Position numbers and translations under genes: made by a program. Below, piece by piece: positions 1 through 11,726 of a stretch of 64,000 nt of DNA. The stretch spans positions 62,001 through 126,000 of the forward strand of contig JAIWND010000037.1 of the NCBI GenBank assembly GCA_025330725.1, written 5' to 3'. The stretch is from Chlamydoabsidia padenii (lineage: Eukaryota > Mucoromycota > Mucoromycetes > Mucorales > Cunninghamellaceae). The notes below the pieces were generated by a model that saw nothing but the letters and a program-made list of their open reading frames with translations, searched no databases and had not been told where the DNA came from. The first letter of the stretch is position 1, and every line of letters begins with the position of its first letter.

Positions 1-34
1 GATCACGGCCTAACTTTTTTTTTTCCTTTACCAG

Positions 35-3000
35 TGGTGCAGGGAAAACGGTTAGTGCCAAATTCATCATGCGTTACTTTGCTACTGCTGATGATAAAGA
101 TACTGTTGGCAAGGTCGCAAAGGATGGAGGGGCTGAAATGACTGAAGTGGAAGAACAAATTTTAGGTAGGCATGACAAAATGGTGATAACATGGGAATAC
201 TGATGCTCTCTCTCTTTTATTATTATTATTATTATTATTATATAGCCACCAACCCTATCATGGAAGCCTTTGGTAATGCAAAAACAACAAGAAACGATAA
301 CAGTTCAAGATTTGGGAAATACATTGAAGTACGGGAATAAAAACAAAGTAAAACATGAAACAACCAACTAATCCTCTCTCTCTCTTCTCTTGTTTTAGAT
401 CCAATTTGACAAGTCATGTAACATTGTTGGTGCCAAAATTCGAACTTATCTTCTGGAACGATCAAGATTGATCTTCCAACCTGAAACCGAACGAAATTAT
501 CATATCTTTTACCAGGTAAGATGATACACAAGATCAGTTATGATGAAACCGATTCATGCATTAACAAGTAGTAATAAATGAACCTTCTTCTTCTTTTTTT
601 TTATTTTTATTATTGCTTAGCTTTGCTCAGGGGCTCCTATCAACGAACGCAAGGAATTGGATCTCAAGGATTGGACGAAATTCCACTATTTGAATCAAAG
701 CGGTACTGGTGTCATTCCTGGTGTGGACGATGTAGAAGAATTCGAATTAACTCAACGATCCTTATCCATGGTGGGTATTGCTGTACAAACGCAATGGGAA
801 ATCTTCCGTCTCTTGGCTGCTTTGCTACATATCGGTAATATAGAAATCGGTGGACGAAACGATGCCACTTTGGGATCTGATGAACCTTCTTTGGTAACCG
901 CTACTAAACTGCTTGGCATCAAACCCATGGACTTTAAAAAATGGTTGACTCGGCGTCAGATTGTCACTCGATCCGAAAGCATTGTCACCAACCTCAATCC
1001 AACTCAAGCGGTTATTGTCAAGGATTCGGTCGCCAAATATATCTATGCAAGTTTGTTTGATTGGCTGGTGGATGTGGTCAATCACAGTCTATCTTGTCAA
1101 GATGAAGGTTTGGTCTCTACTTTTATTGGTGTGCTGGATATTTATGGTTTTGAACACTTCAAGAAGAACTCATTCGAACAATTCTGTATCAACTATGCTA
1201 ATGAAAAGCTCCAACAACAGGTATAATCAACATGATTTGAGAAGGGACGTGTAGGAACAAGGCCACTAACCAAAAGTTACTTTTATTATTGCTAGTTTAA
1301 CCAACATGTCTTCAAGCTGGAACAAGAAGAATACGTCAAGGAAAAGATTGATTGGAAGTTTATCGAGTTTAGTGATAACCAAAGATGTATCGAAATGATC
1401 GAAGCCAAACTAGGTATCCTATCTCTTTTGGATGAAGTAAGTAGCAGAAAAAAGGACCACTCGTTGTAAAATCGGACTACTTACATGTTTTATGTTTGTT
1501 TGTTTTTTCATGTCTGTTAGGAATCAAGATTACCCTCTGGATCTGATCAAGGCTTCTGCGACAAACTTTACAGCAACTTTACTACACCAACATACAAAGG
1601 CTACTTTAAGAAACCTCGATTCTCAAATAAGGCGTTTACGGTGTGCCATTATGCTCATGAAGTAGAATATGATGCGGATGGATTCATGGACAAGAACAAG
1701 GATACAGTGCCTGATGAAATATTGAACATGCTACAACACTCTGACTCGAAATTCTTGGTCGACATGCTCCAAACTGCAACCGAAGCCGCAAATGCCTCTG
1801 CTCAATCAAATCGTGACTCACTTGCTGCCGCTGCTCCTGCTAAACCTGGTCCAATGAAACGTGGTCCCGTCGGTGGTGCCAACAAGAAACCTACTCTGGG
1901 ATCAATCTTCAAGCTATCTCTTATCAGTCTGATGGATACTATTGGTCAAACAAATGTACATTATATCCGGTGTATCAAGCCCAACGAAGCCAAAGTAGCC
2001 TGGGTGTTTGAACCCAACATGGTCCTTGCTCAATTACGTGCCTGTGGTGTACTGGAAACCATTCGAATCAGTTGTGCTGGCTACCCTACAAGGTGGACGT
2101 TTGATGATTTTGCTGATCGGTACTATGCTCTGGTCAACTCCAAGTACTGGGATCCTCATCTAAACCCCGATTTGAACACTCTCTGCTCAACCATTCTCGA
2201 GAAGGCTATCCCCGACAAGGACAAGTACCAGGTTGGTCTCACTAAAATCTTTTTCCGTGCTGGTCAATTGGCATATATGGAAAAACTTCGGGCGGATCGT
2301 TGGAACGAATGTACTGTGCTGCTTCAAAAGAACATGCGGCGGTTTATCACTCGGATTCGATATGTGCGTATGAAGGAATTGGCGCTTCGATTACAACAAG
2401 TGGCAAGGAAGAAAATGGCATTGCGAAATATGGATCTGATGCGAAAAAACAAGGCGGCGGTGGTTATACAATCTCTTGTTCGTGGCTTCTTGGCACGACA
2501 AAAACAAAAGAGGCAGGTGGACTTTGTGATGAATCTCCAAGCAGGTAAGATAGTAAATATAAAGTCAAACGGGGGGGGGCACTTACTCATATGATCATTA
2601 TTTTTATCTAATTTATATAGCTATACGTGGTGTGATCTCTCGACGTTACTTTGCACAATACCGTGAAAACTATGCAGCTACACAAATTCAACGTCTCATC
2701 CGGGGATGGTAAGTGAAAGAGACATACGCTATAATGCATGTACATAGACCAAGTACTAACATGATTGCTTTTTTAATAGGCTTGTCCGCAAGAAAGTACA
2801 CGGGGAACGCATATTTGTCACCAGGATCCAAACATGTGTCAGAAGACGACAGGCGAAGAAGCAACTCCAATCACTACGAGCGGAAGCCAAGTCAGCAACT
2901 CACTTGCAACAAGTCTCTTACAAATTGGAAAACAAGGTGGTGGAATTGACACAACATCTGACACAGCACAAGGATGAAAAGGAAAAGCTCAAGATCAAGA

Positions 3001-5168
3001 CTGCCCAACTGGAAGCACAAGTAATCTCATGGACAGAAAAGTATACCAAGATGGAATCCAAGGCCAAAGCACTAGAGGTCTCTTTGTCAGAAGCGGCGGG
3101 TACCAAAGCGGACTATGAAAAACTGCAACATTCTTATGATGAACTACAAACCACATACCAGATATCACAAGAAGATATCAAACAACGCGATCAGACGATC
3201 CAGCAATTGAAAGACGAAGTGGACAAACAAAAGAACGACGTCGCTCAACTCAAATTACGCCCTGCACGAATTCAAACGGATAACAACAACAATAACAGCA
3301 GCAGCAGCAATGATGATGTGGTTGAACTCAAGAATCAGATCGCAGCACTTAAAACACAACTCTCACAAAGTCTCAAGACACCCAAACGTCAAGGATCTCT
3401 CAACTCGCCTTATCCTCGCAATTTATCACCTGCTTTCGGTGGTGCTGGTCGTGGTATCTCTCCTGAACGTGGTGGCCGATCTCCGTCTACTCCTGGAGGC
3501 ACTGCTGCTCGTCGATTCCAAAGCCCACTCTCTCAAGCAGGTCAATTATCCAGTAACAACAACACACAAGCGGATATTGCAGTTTCACCAAGCAAAGTCA
3601 TGTATGCGGAACCGGAACAAATGCGCCCCATGTCATTGGATCACAAACACTTGCGTGATGTAGAGGCGGATGGAAACCCTGAAGAAGCTTTGCGGGCAAT
3701 CTTACAAGATGAAGGATTACTGGAACAAGAAATCTTGAATGGTCTGATTGTCAATCTCAAAATTCTCCCTCCCAACTCACAACAACTCCCTGCTCACCAA
3801 GAAGTGGTCTTCCCTGCTCATAACATTGGTATGTGTGTCACTCAAATGTGGCGTTATGGGTATTTGGCTGAATCTGAACGACTTGTGTTTACTGCAATGG
3901 ATACAATTCAAAAGTACTGCTTGGTAAGAGCATATATATGAGAATGGGGTTGCAGTATATGATGACCAACTCTTTTTCATTATTATTATTATTATTATAG
4001 GGTTTTAGTGGCGAAGAAACAATTGTGCCTTGTGCTTACTGGCTCTCCAATGCTCACGAACTGTTATCACTGGTATGCTCGACTGAACAAGAACTGGAAC
4101 GGGAAATGCACTTTAATTCGATAAACGGACGACGCGCGGTGGGATGGCACGACTTTGAAAAGCTGGTGGCTACAGTCAAGTATGAACTCCAATGCCTAGA
4201 AGACAACATTTACCACCATTGGCTAACGGAACTCAAAAAGCGACTGAACAAGATGGCGGTACCTGCTTTGATCGAAAACCAATCTCTCCCCGGTTTCATT
4301 GCTACCGACAATACTCGCTTCTTTGGGAAAATCTTGGCTGGATCCAATCAACCTGCATTCACCATGGACGAATTACTCAACTTTTTGAATCGAATCTATC
4401 GCACCATGAAATGCTACTATGTGTCCCACTCGGTGATCGAACAAACTCTGACGGAACTGCTGAAACTCATTGGTGTGTCTACCTTTAATGATTTGGTCAT
4501 GCGTCGGAACTACAATTCTTGGAAACGGGCCATGCAGATTCAATACAACATTACTCGACTGGAAGAATGGTGCAAATCTCATGAAGTAGCCGATGCGACA
4601 TTACAACTGGAACATTTGATGCAAGCTGCCAAGTTACTACAACTGAAAAAGGTGACTCGCCAAGATATTGACACTATTTATGATGTGTGTTGGTTATTGG
4701 CTCCTACTCAAGTACAAAAACTGTTGCAAAACTACTACGTGGCTGATTACGAGGTAAAAAGAAAAAGAAAAAGAAAAAAAGAGTCTTGGCATGGTGGTAC
4801 ATATATAACCAAACCCTTCTTGTTCTTTTATCTCCCCTCTCTCTCTCTCTCATAGGACCCCATCAGCAATGATATTCTACGTGCAGTGGCGTCAAAAGTC
4901 AGCAGTGGCGATACCAATGATATCCTATTATTGGATAATGTGTCACTGGATGATAGTCCTTATGAAGTGCCTGAACCTGAAACTGTAGTGATCACGAATT
5001 ATCTCCCCGCCTTCGTAAGTAACTTACCGAAAAAAACGGAACGAACATTATACTAATATTAACCTCTTCTATATTTTATAGCTTGATTTACAACGATTAC
5101 AACGATTGATGTCCCTGATGACGGTGATCAAACGCCCTTCCCTAAGAAATGATTCCATCTCACTTTAA
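35..5168 (+). CDS. MYO2: Class V myosin heavy chain (5' end outside window)
   Basis: Actin motor that carries vesicles and organelles along actin cables; the globular tail binds cargo. Exons: 35-165, 246-328, 399-515, 621-1220, 1296-1436, 1521-2544, 2621-2708, 2780-3923, 4001-4753, 4856-5014, 5082-5168 (about 1,440 residues visible). The first visible residues are the end of the P-loop (GAGKT), so the missing part is the N-terminal SH3-like region and start of the motor. Next come switch I ([10 protein letters not shown]), the relay region (DIYGFEHF) and the motor end ([14 protein letters not shown], about 2250). Tandem IQ motifs follow (about 2300-2850), then coiled coil (about 2880-3270), a Ser/Pro/Gly-rich linker with an Asn/Ser run (about 3270-3600), and a dilute (DIL) domain from about 3660 to the end. 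AATAAA at 5265 is a likely poly(A) signal. IQ plus DIL makes this class V rather than class I or II. Confidence 0.96.
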
Positions 5169-5347
5169 TTGACTGTAGATGTAGTTTAGGTGATTCTTCT
5201 GTTATTAATTTATATTTATATACATTGTACTCTTCCCTTTTTTATGATATTACCATGCGCACAAAATAAACTTTATGGCGGGTGAATTGATAACTGAATT
5301 ATACCAAATTTGGATCTTTTACTCCGGGCAAACTGGAACCTGAATTG

Positions 5348-5359
5348 GCGGGGTTTGAA
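5348..5359 (+). promoter_or_regulatory. GCGGGATTTGAA-type element before the WW gene
   Basis: Reads GCGGGGTTTGAA, one mismatch from the recurrent 12-mer of this window, 118 bp before the start at 5477. Function is inferred only from recurrence and position. Confidence 0.4.
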
Positions 5360-5476
5360 CAAATGCCTCATTTGACCTTTTGGAAATGATACAAAAGATA
5401 TTAACCCGACTTTTTTCTTCTTCTTCCTCCTTTTTTTTTTTTTTTATTCTACTTTTATATATACACACTCAAAAAC

Positions 5477-6411
5477 ATGTCTGCTTTACCTCCAGGTAAA
5501 GAAATATATATATTGAAAGAAAAGAAACCACTAATCCCTCTTATTTTTTGCGATTCCTAACAGGATGGTCTAGTGCACAAGCACCTGATGGAAGATAGTA
5601 AGTCAAAACCAAGCGCTCTGTAATAGCATTCCTTTTTTACTAATGATTAAAATACACAGTTACTTTATTGATCATAATAATGGCGGTAGGACAACATGGG
5701 ACGATCCAAGAAACTCATATTATGGTCAACCTCCTCCTCCTCCTCAACAGCAAGGTTATCCTCCACAACAACAACAAAATAATGGCTCCAAATTCTCAAT
5801 GGGTGCAAAAATAGCTGCAGGTGCTGCCGCTGCTGGTTTAGTTGGTTTTGGTGTAGGTGAATTCATTGAGCATGAACGGGATGAAGATCGTCGCTTGGAT
5901 GAATTGGAAGAACGTGAAGGTAAGTGATACCCTGAAAAAAAAAATCAAACACTCACATGCTTGTATGACATAGACAACGAATACCGTAGGGGTGGGGATG
6001 GCTATTATGGAGGCGGCGATAGCTATTATGGCGGTGGTGGTCAGACGACTGTAATCAATGAAGACAATGGCTTCTTTGGTGACGATCGAGAAACAATCAT
6101 CCAATCCGGTAAGTAAGCCTATCCTATGAAATACAAAGTCGTAATGCTAACTGTTTTTATTTTATTGTATGTAGATGGGTATGGAAACACTACCACGGTT
6201 ACGAAAGAAGATGGATGGTTTGAAGATACTACAACAGGTATGTAGGGAATGATTGGGTAGTACTTGCTCACGTGGCCTTTTTTTTTTTTAGTAACCGAAA
6301 CCGACCGATATGGCAACACTGTAGTGGTAAGTATTAGTATGAACAAGATTGTTATGGGAACTCATCCTTTTCTATCGTTTACAGGAAGAAGAAGACTCTA
6401 GTTGGTTTTAG
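5477..6411 (+). CDS. WW-domain protein with glycine-zipper-like segment
   Basis: Small protein (190 aa) from seven exons: 5477-5495, 5564-5597, 5660-5919, 5974-6108, 6175-6237, 6292-6326, 6385-6411. The N-terminus is a WW domain (LPPGW, then YYFIDHNNGGRTTWDDPR), which binds proline-rich ligands. A Pro/Gln linker follows, then an Ala/Gly-rich stretch (MGAKIAAGAAAAGLVGFGVG) resembling a membrane-inserting glycine zipper. The C-terminal half is acidic and Gly/Tyr-rich with loosely repeated units (TVINEDNGFF, TTTVTKEDGWF, TVTETDRYGN). Fungi have many small WW proteins of this layout without assigned function, and I cannot name an orthologue. The start is the only ATG in frame with the WW domain after the upstream T tract. 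Confidence 0.85.
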
Positions 6412-6712
6412 ATTAGTAATGATTACTAGTTTCTATACTTTTTTTTTTTATACATTCAATCTACTTTATAAATAAAGCTTATCTATTATGTCTACCACTA
6501 CCATAATGATTCTTTTTCTTTATGTTTATTAATTGGTACGGGTTTTGATTATGGGTACATATGGGATAAATAGGTATCCATTTTGCAAAAGATATGATAT
6601 GCTTTTGTAAGGAGCAGGTTTCGAAAAACATCGCAGGCGGCGTTCAAATGTTGCATGAAATTCACGAACCTTTCCCTTCCCCCAAAAATCACGTAAACTG
6701 AACTCCCGACAG

Positions 6713-7762
6713 ACCTTGAATTACGAGTTTACTTTCGAATTGTTAGCAGAACTCTACTGCCTTAATGGACAAGATGCTCATGACAAAAGTGACCATGAGC
6801 ATTCCTTAGCCTACTTCCAACAAAGTTTACATAATGGCCATTGTACCAAGTCCACTGTATGGAGCAGCATAGCCTCAAGATTGTTTACCCTGACTTTTGT
6901 CAAAAAAAAAAAAAGTTGCAGAATGAAAATTGACACACAAGATAAAACTTATTTCAAAACCCGCTTACAGGTCATGGGAACCATATCATGATGAAAAGAC
7001 TCTGGATTTTTTTTTTAAAACGTAAATAGCTCCTTTCCTAGGCTACCCCTGGCAACGACACTTGGTTTGCTGGATTAGGAAACTCAAGCAGAATCGGAAT
7101 CTGAAATTAAAACACAGCCTTCACTTGCCTGAATCAAATCTCATTGATTTGTGCGTACACCTGGAAGAAGAAATGAAAAATTATCATGCAAACCAAGTGC
7201 ACAAATTGATGAAGGTTCAACCCAATGATATCCGAGCTCAAAGAATCAGTAGCCATTCAAGAACCGACGATTGCTGCCATGCCATGAAGAAAAAAAAAAA
7301 AAAAGGAGCAAACCAATATCAATGCATAAAAACCAAGACGATCAGTACCATGTTTACATTGGGACCTTACATAAAAGTCAGCAATACCGACATATTATAC
7401 ACACATTCTACTACCAATCTCCATGGATCAAGAAGCAAAACCATGGTATGGAAAGATTCAACGGCAAGGCCTATGCATCTGTGGCAAAAGCATTAATACG
7501 AAACCCAGTGGAACTCAAGCTGAAGCCCCGTCAAGCCAAACCAATCGTGTTTTATGGTGATACTGGCCAAGGTTATGGTTCAAAAATAAAAGAATACCAG
7601 CGCCAAAGCACAACCAAGTTACAGCCATCTCTCAAGGAAAAGGCAACAGTTCATGACCTTACATCGAAACTATGTTGTCTCTGTGACTCTCGGGCTGTTC
7701 ACCCACGGCGGTGGGATAGCACCACACTGAATTCAGGAATCGTGGTCTGTATCAACTTATAG
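6713..7762 (+). pseudogene. Decayed transposon ORF, possibly Fanzor/TnpB-like
   Basis: Coherent protein-like sequence runs through three frame segments: about 6713-6991, 7062-7290 and 7271-7762. The switch from the second to the third falls at an A-run near 7288-7303. The last segment has a GD motif in a hydrophobic context (IVFYGDTGQGYGSKIK) and, about 35 residues later, SKLCCLCDSRAVHPRR followed by VVCIN. That spacing resembles the end of the RuvC fold plus the half zinc ribbon of TnpB/Fanzor nucleases, which I recall as common in Mucoromycota genomes. No terminal repeats are visible. The reading is inference; it could be another zinc-ribbon transposon protein. Frame breaks make an active product unlikely. 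Confidence 0.35.
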
Positions 7763-8301
7763 GCGAAACCCCCTCTCCTTTCCATGATTTCTATAACTAT
7801 CAAGATGAGTACATATAGAACCAGGCTCGGGGAACAATTTTTCTTTCTTGGCGTTGGAGGTTGAACTGACCAACACATATGACTTTTTTTTAATCATTAG
7901 CAATTGTGTGAGCTCCTATGGTTACATTGTATTTTTTTTTTTTTTTTTCTATTTGTACTTTTCAAAAACCCTGCATACAAACAGGATCGGCCTGGGCAAA
8001 TGTTTCATGCGAGCGGGGTTTGAAAATATGGGTCAGGCACATTAAAGTAATCAAAGTAGTTTCGTCTTTATTTCATATCTAGAGAGGGCGGTTTTATATA
8101 TATATTATTTGTAGCGATTACTAATTTGAAACATTCAAAACAAAGATATAATTTTATTATATAAACAGAGGGAGATACTATAAACTACATAGGAGGGTGA
8201 TCATACATGTCATCAAACGATTCCAAGGTAACATCACAAAAAAAAAAAAAAAAGGATATTACATTTATTAAGACTATGTTTTCTAATTGATTAAGGATAG
8301 T
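7763..8301. other. Intergenic tract before the TDRD3 3' end
   Basis: AT-rich, no gene seen. It contains a T18 run near 7930, one GCGGGGTTTGAA copy at 8013-8024 that is not in an obvious promoter position, and the presumed 3' UTR of the minus-strand TDRD3 gene. Confidence 0.6.
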
Positions 8302-8976
8302 TTATTCTGTACTAGTACCACGGCCCCGATTGGATCCACGACCCCGATTAGATCCACGCCCACGATTGCCCCTACCACGATGTCCTCCACGACCCCTTGA
8401 TGACGCTGTATTGACGGGTTCCTGTTGCTGTTGTTGTGGCATAGGTGTGCTGGATGGTACAAAAGGCTTCGAGGTGGCAGATAAAACAGTAGGTTTGATG
8501 TCAATGGTATCCTTCTTTTGTGATTGGTGAGGTTTACTGGGTGTCGTTAGTTGATCAGATGTGTCATTCTTCTTTTTAGATTCCTTTTTGGGTTGTGGTG
8601 ATTTCTTCTTGTCCTTGTCTGCCGCCTTGGGTTGTGATGATTTCTTCTTATCCTTGTCTGCCGCCTTGTTAGTGTGTGGTTGGTCAGAAGGAGGTTCCTT
8701 GGTATGGCCTGCCTTGTTGGTGCGTGGTTGGTCAGGAGAAGGTCCCTTAGTATTGCTGTCCTTGGATGATTTTTTCTTGTCTTTGCCATCCTTTTCTTTT
8801 GTCGAGCCCTTTTTCTTCTTGTCGCTATCGGAGTGTTGGTCCTTGGTCGAGCTCTTTATGTTTTTTCCCTTCTTCTTGTCTCCGCCCCGTCGACCGTCCT
8901 TTGGTTGTGTTTCCGATGGTGTCTCTATAGTGCTACTTGATCCATCGTCTTCCTTTGTCGATCCACCAGCCTATCA

Positions 8977-9018
<42 letters not shown>

Positions 9019-9772
9019 TAAGTATCTAGTTCATCCATGTTTCTTTTTCCTTTTTTTTTTTCTCATTACCTTGATTTTGAAAGGAATAAAAGGAGGAGGT
9101 GTATCTTCATTGGATGAAGAGGGTTTCCCTTTAGATCTTTGGATGAATTGTTTGCCCGCCTTCCATGCTTGAATCATTTCTTGTACTTGGCCGCCGAGAC
9201 AAGTCAACATCCCAGGTCCCAATATCAATAGTTGTTCCCGGATTTCAATCGCCTTGGTGATCAAGAATTTGGTCCCAGGTGGAGTATGCAGACTAGTTAT
9301 AAAAGAGAGTGAATATACGACATGCCTTTTATATTTTCCTTGTACTTACTTTAACGATTCCACTTGACCCAAGATTTCAGCACCTGTCCATTTCTTCTTG
9401 CTTCCATCCGTAAATACTACACGCAACAACCGAGGTTTTTCGACATGTTGAATACTGGGGACAGCAATATTTTGGATTTGGAGGACTTGGAGGACAATAT
9501 TAGCAGGGATTTGATCAAGTTTCGTTTGGTCACCTTTACGGAATCCTTTATCAGCCAATTCACGCAAGTCAATCTATAAAGTAAAAAAAAAAAAAAATGT
9601 GTCAGTCATTTATCATAAATGAGCCTGTGGAGAGACTTACATCTTTTGCTATATCAATAAACTGGTCCAGAGTCACCTCATCGTTCCCAGATTGTTCCTT
9701 CACCGTATTGAATCCATCTTGACTGAGGTACCAACCTTTTTCTTCTAGCGCGTCGAGAGTGGCAGCAGCCAT
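8302..9772 (-). CDS. TDRD3: TDRD3-like protein: DUF1767/OB fold plus RGG tail, no Tudor domain
   Basis: Likely OB-fold partner of topoisomerase III (TOP3B in animals), acting on RNA and R-loops. Exons in gene order: 9772-9641, 9573-9350, 9292-9070, 8970-8302 (415 aa). The N-terminus has the TDRD3/RMI1 arrangement: LEEKGWYLSQDG, an OB core (VLQVLQIQNIAVPS, LLRVVFTDGSK), LHTPPGTKF, LLILGPGMLTCLGGQV, then TPPPFIPF, a motif I associate with TDRD3 rather than RMI1. The last exon is a long Lys/Ser/Asp-rich low-complexity region with repeated KAADKDKKKS units, ending in RGG/RGR repeats before the stop. No UBA or Tudor domain is seen. RMI1 is the main alternative. It is divergent from RPL7, with 461 bp between start codons. 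Confidence 0.8.
8978..9016. repeat. A39 homopolymer in TDRD3 intron 3
   Basis: Uninterrupted A run on the plus strand, so T39 on the transcript, lying directly before the intron 3 acceptor as an extreme polypyrimidine tract. Confidence 0.9.
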
Positions 9773-9785
9773 GTTTCCAAATGTT

Positions 9786-9786
<1 letters not shown>

Positions 9787-9820
<34 letters not shown>
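9787..9820. repeat. A34 homopolymer in the TDRD3/RPL7 divergent promoter
   Basis: Poly(dA:dT) tract 14 bp upstream of the TDRD3 start codon. Such tracts exclude nucleosomes in fungi; a role here is inferred. Confidence 0.9.
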
Positions 9821-9822
<2 letters not shown>

Positions 9823-10233
9823 AGAGAAGCGAAAATGGAACATCCGGATATATTTTAGGCCAAGTCGGGATTCCAATATCTCCCTTAGCATGGATGCCTC
9901 CCTCTTTTTTTTTTGACCAGTGTCGGATTGTATACGCTGAGTGTAAGAATCTCCACATAGAATAGCGATGGATTGCATGATGGTGGTCTTTCTTACATGT
10001 TCATTGGCCAACATCGTTATAGTCTCAATATGGTATCTGGTTTCTAAAAAAAAAAAAAGAAACGCTTGCAGTCAAACTCTGATGTGCTGATTGGCTGATT
10101 GCATGTCCTGGAAATTTTTTTGCCACTGTGGCTTGTGTGTTGAAAAAAGCTTTTTAAGACCCTTCTCACTCGATTTTCCTTTTAATTCTCTTTTCTTTTC
10201 CTCTAATAATCTTTATTCTATAATCTCATCATC

Positions 10234-11726
10234 ATGGTTGCCTTGTAAGTCATCCCCTCTACCCCTTTACACCCACTACCGTATTTGATTAGTACTATCC
10301 CCCACCTTCACTTTCCCTTCTATCCCTCTTTACACACATCCACATTATTACTTCCTTTCTCTTTGCTTGGTCCATACGGAATATCAGAATGCTTTGTCTC
10401 GAGAAAAACTTTTACTTTTGGGTACTGTTGTTTCTGATGCAATTCTATTACTATGTTTCGTCAAGCTTGGAGATTTTTGTTTGCCCTCACACTTTATATT
10501 TTTTGGGACAAACAAACCATGGGTGCGTTAATGAAGTTACTTTTGACTTTATTTACAAACTCAGTGTCTGTTCTGTTAACATTCCTAGTCCTCTTTTGGA
10601 TGATTGAAGAGTGTGTAATGGTCAGATGAAATCTTTCGTCCGTGCTATCATGGCAAAGATCTTTTATATATAGTTTAATGATAGATCCTTATTTTAACTT
10701 GGTCCTCTGTGTTGTGTACTTATTGTCTTTTACCCTTCGTAGCAATGTTCCTTCCGCTCAAGATGTCATGGTCCCTGAAACTTTGTTGAAGAAGCAAAAG
10801 TCTGAATCTGCTGATGCTGCCAAGGCTGCTGCTGCCAAGGCTGAACTTCGCAAGGTAACTACTAAAAAAAATGATGGTGATGGCATTCTTCAAGTTTTCT
10901 GGGGTATTGTTTTGTGATCTATGTGATGAATTGGGGTAACCCATTCTATTGGCTAGCTTGCACGCGATGAAGTCCAATTGTTAACCATCTTTCGGGTCTG
11001 ATCTCACAAACATACTCAATTTTACTTTTGGATGTTCATCAAGAAAAAAAAAAGTATATGGAACTGATTGACTAATTTCCTTTTTTTTACTTGTAACAGG
11101 CCAAGATTCAAAAGCGCCGCGAAATCTTCAACCGTGCTGCCAAGTACCACAAGGAATACCAAGCTAACGAACGTAACCAAATCCGTCTCCGTCGTCAAGC
11201 CAAGTCCAACGGTAACTACTTTGTTGAAGCTCAACCCAAGTTGGTGTTCGTTGTCCGTATCCGTGGTATCAACAACATTGCTCCCAAGCCTCGTAAGGTC
11301 CTCCAATTGTTGCGTCTTTTGCAAATCAACAATGGTGTCTTTGTCCGTCTCAACAAGGCTACCGCTGAAATGCTCCAATTGGTCGAACCCTATGTTACCT
11401 ATGGTGAACCCAACCTCAAGACCATCCGTGAATTGATCTACAAGCGTGGACATGCCAAGGTCAACAAGCAACGTATCCCTCTTAACGACAATGCTATCAT
11501 CGAAAAGGCTTTGGGCAAGTACAACATCATCTGTGTCGAAGACTTGATCCACGAAATTGCTACCGTTGGTCCTCACTTCCGTGAAGCTAACAACTTTTTG
11601 TGGCCCTTCAAGCTCTCCAACCCCAACAACATGTGGCCCAAGCGCAAGTTCAACCACTTTATCCAAGGTGGTGCTGCTGGTGACCGTGAACACTTTATCA
11701 ACAACTTGGTCCAATCCATGAACTAA
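10234..11726 (+). CDS. RPL7: 60S ribosomal protein L7 (uL30)
   Basis: Structural protein of the large ribosomal subunit, 249 aa, the usual length. Exons 10234-10244, 10743-10854, 11100-11726. Exon 1 encodes only the first three residues and part of the fourth, a typical ribosomal-protein layout with a 498-nt first intron. The product starts [21 protein letters not shown], has the Lys/Ala-rich N-terminal helix, the core motif [20 protein letters not shown] and the end [20 protein letters not shown]. Codon use is strongly biased to C-ending codons (AAG, GTC, CTC), unlike its neighbours, as expected for very high expression. Intron 2 carries a box C/D snoRNA. No GCGGGATTTGAA element is seen upstream. 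Confidence 0.98.
10911..11010 (+). ncRNA. Intronic box C/D snoRNA guiding LSU rRNA 2'-O-methylation (snR39/snR59 family)
   Basis: It lies within RPL7 intron 2 (10855-11099). Box C GTGATGA is at 10923-10929 and box D CTGA at 10998-11001. A perfect 7-bp terminal stem pairs TTTGTGA (10911-10917) with TCACAAA (11004-11010). A C'-like CGATGA lies between. The bases before box D read ACCATCTTTCGGGT, complementary over 14 nt to ACCCGAAAGATGGT, a universally conserved segment of 25S/28S rRNA. By the box-D-plus-five rule the modified base is the G of CCCGAAAG, which I believe is G805 in yeast numbering. From memory, yeast RPL7 introns host snR39 and snR59, which target A807 two bases away, so the host-guest pairing looks ancient. 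Expression is not shown. Confidence 0.85.

Noticed and set aside
8561..9172. 203-residue plus-strand ORF over TDRD3
   Set aside because: It is antisense to the TDRD3 low-complexity exon and reads through the A39 tract; no domain, and splice sites support the minus-strand gene.
10245..10742. Second snoRNA in RPL7 intron 1
   Set aside because: Only one CTGA (10432) occurs and it has no box C at a suitable distance; no rRNA complementarity was found.
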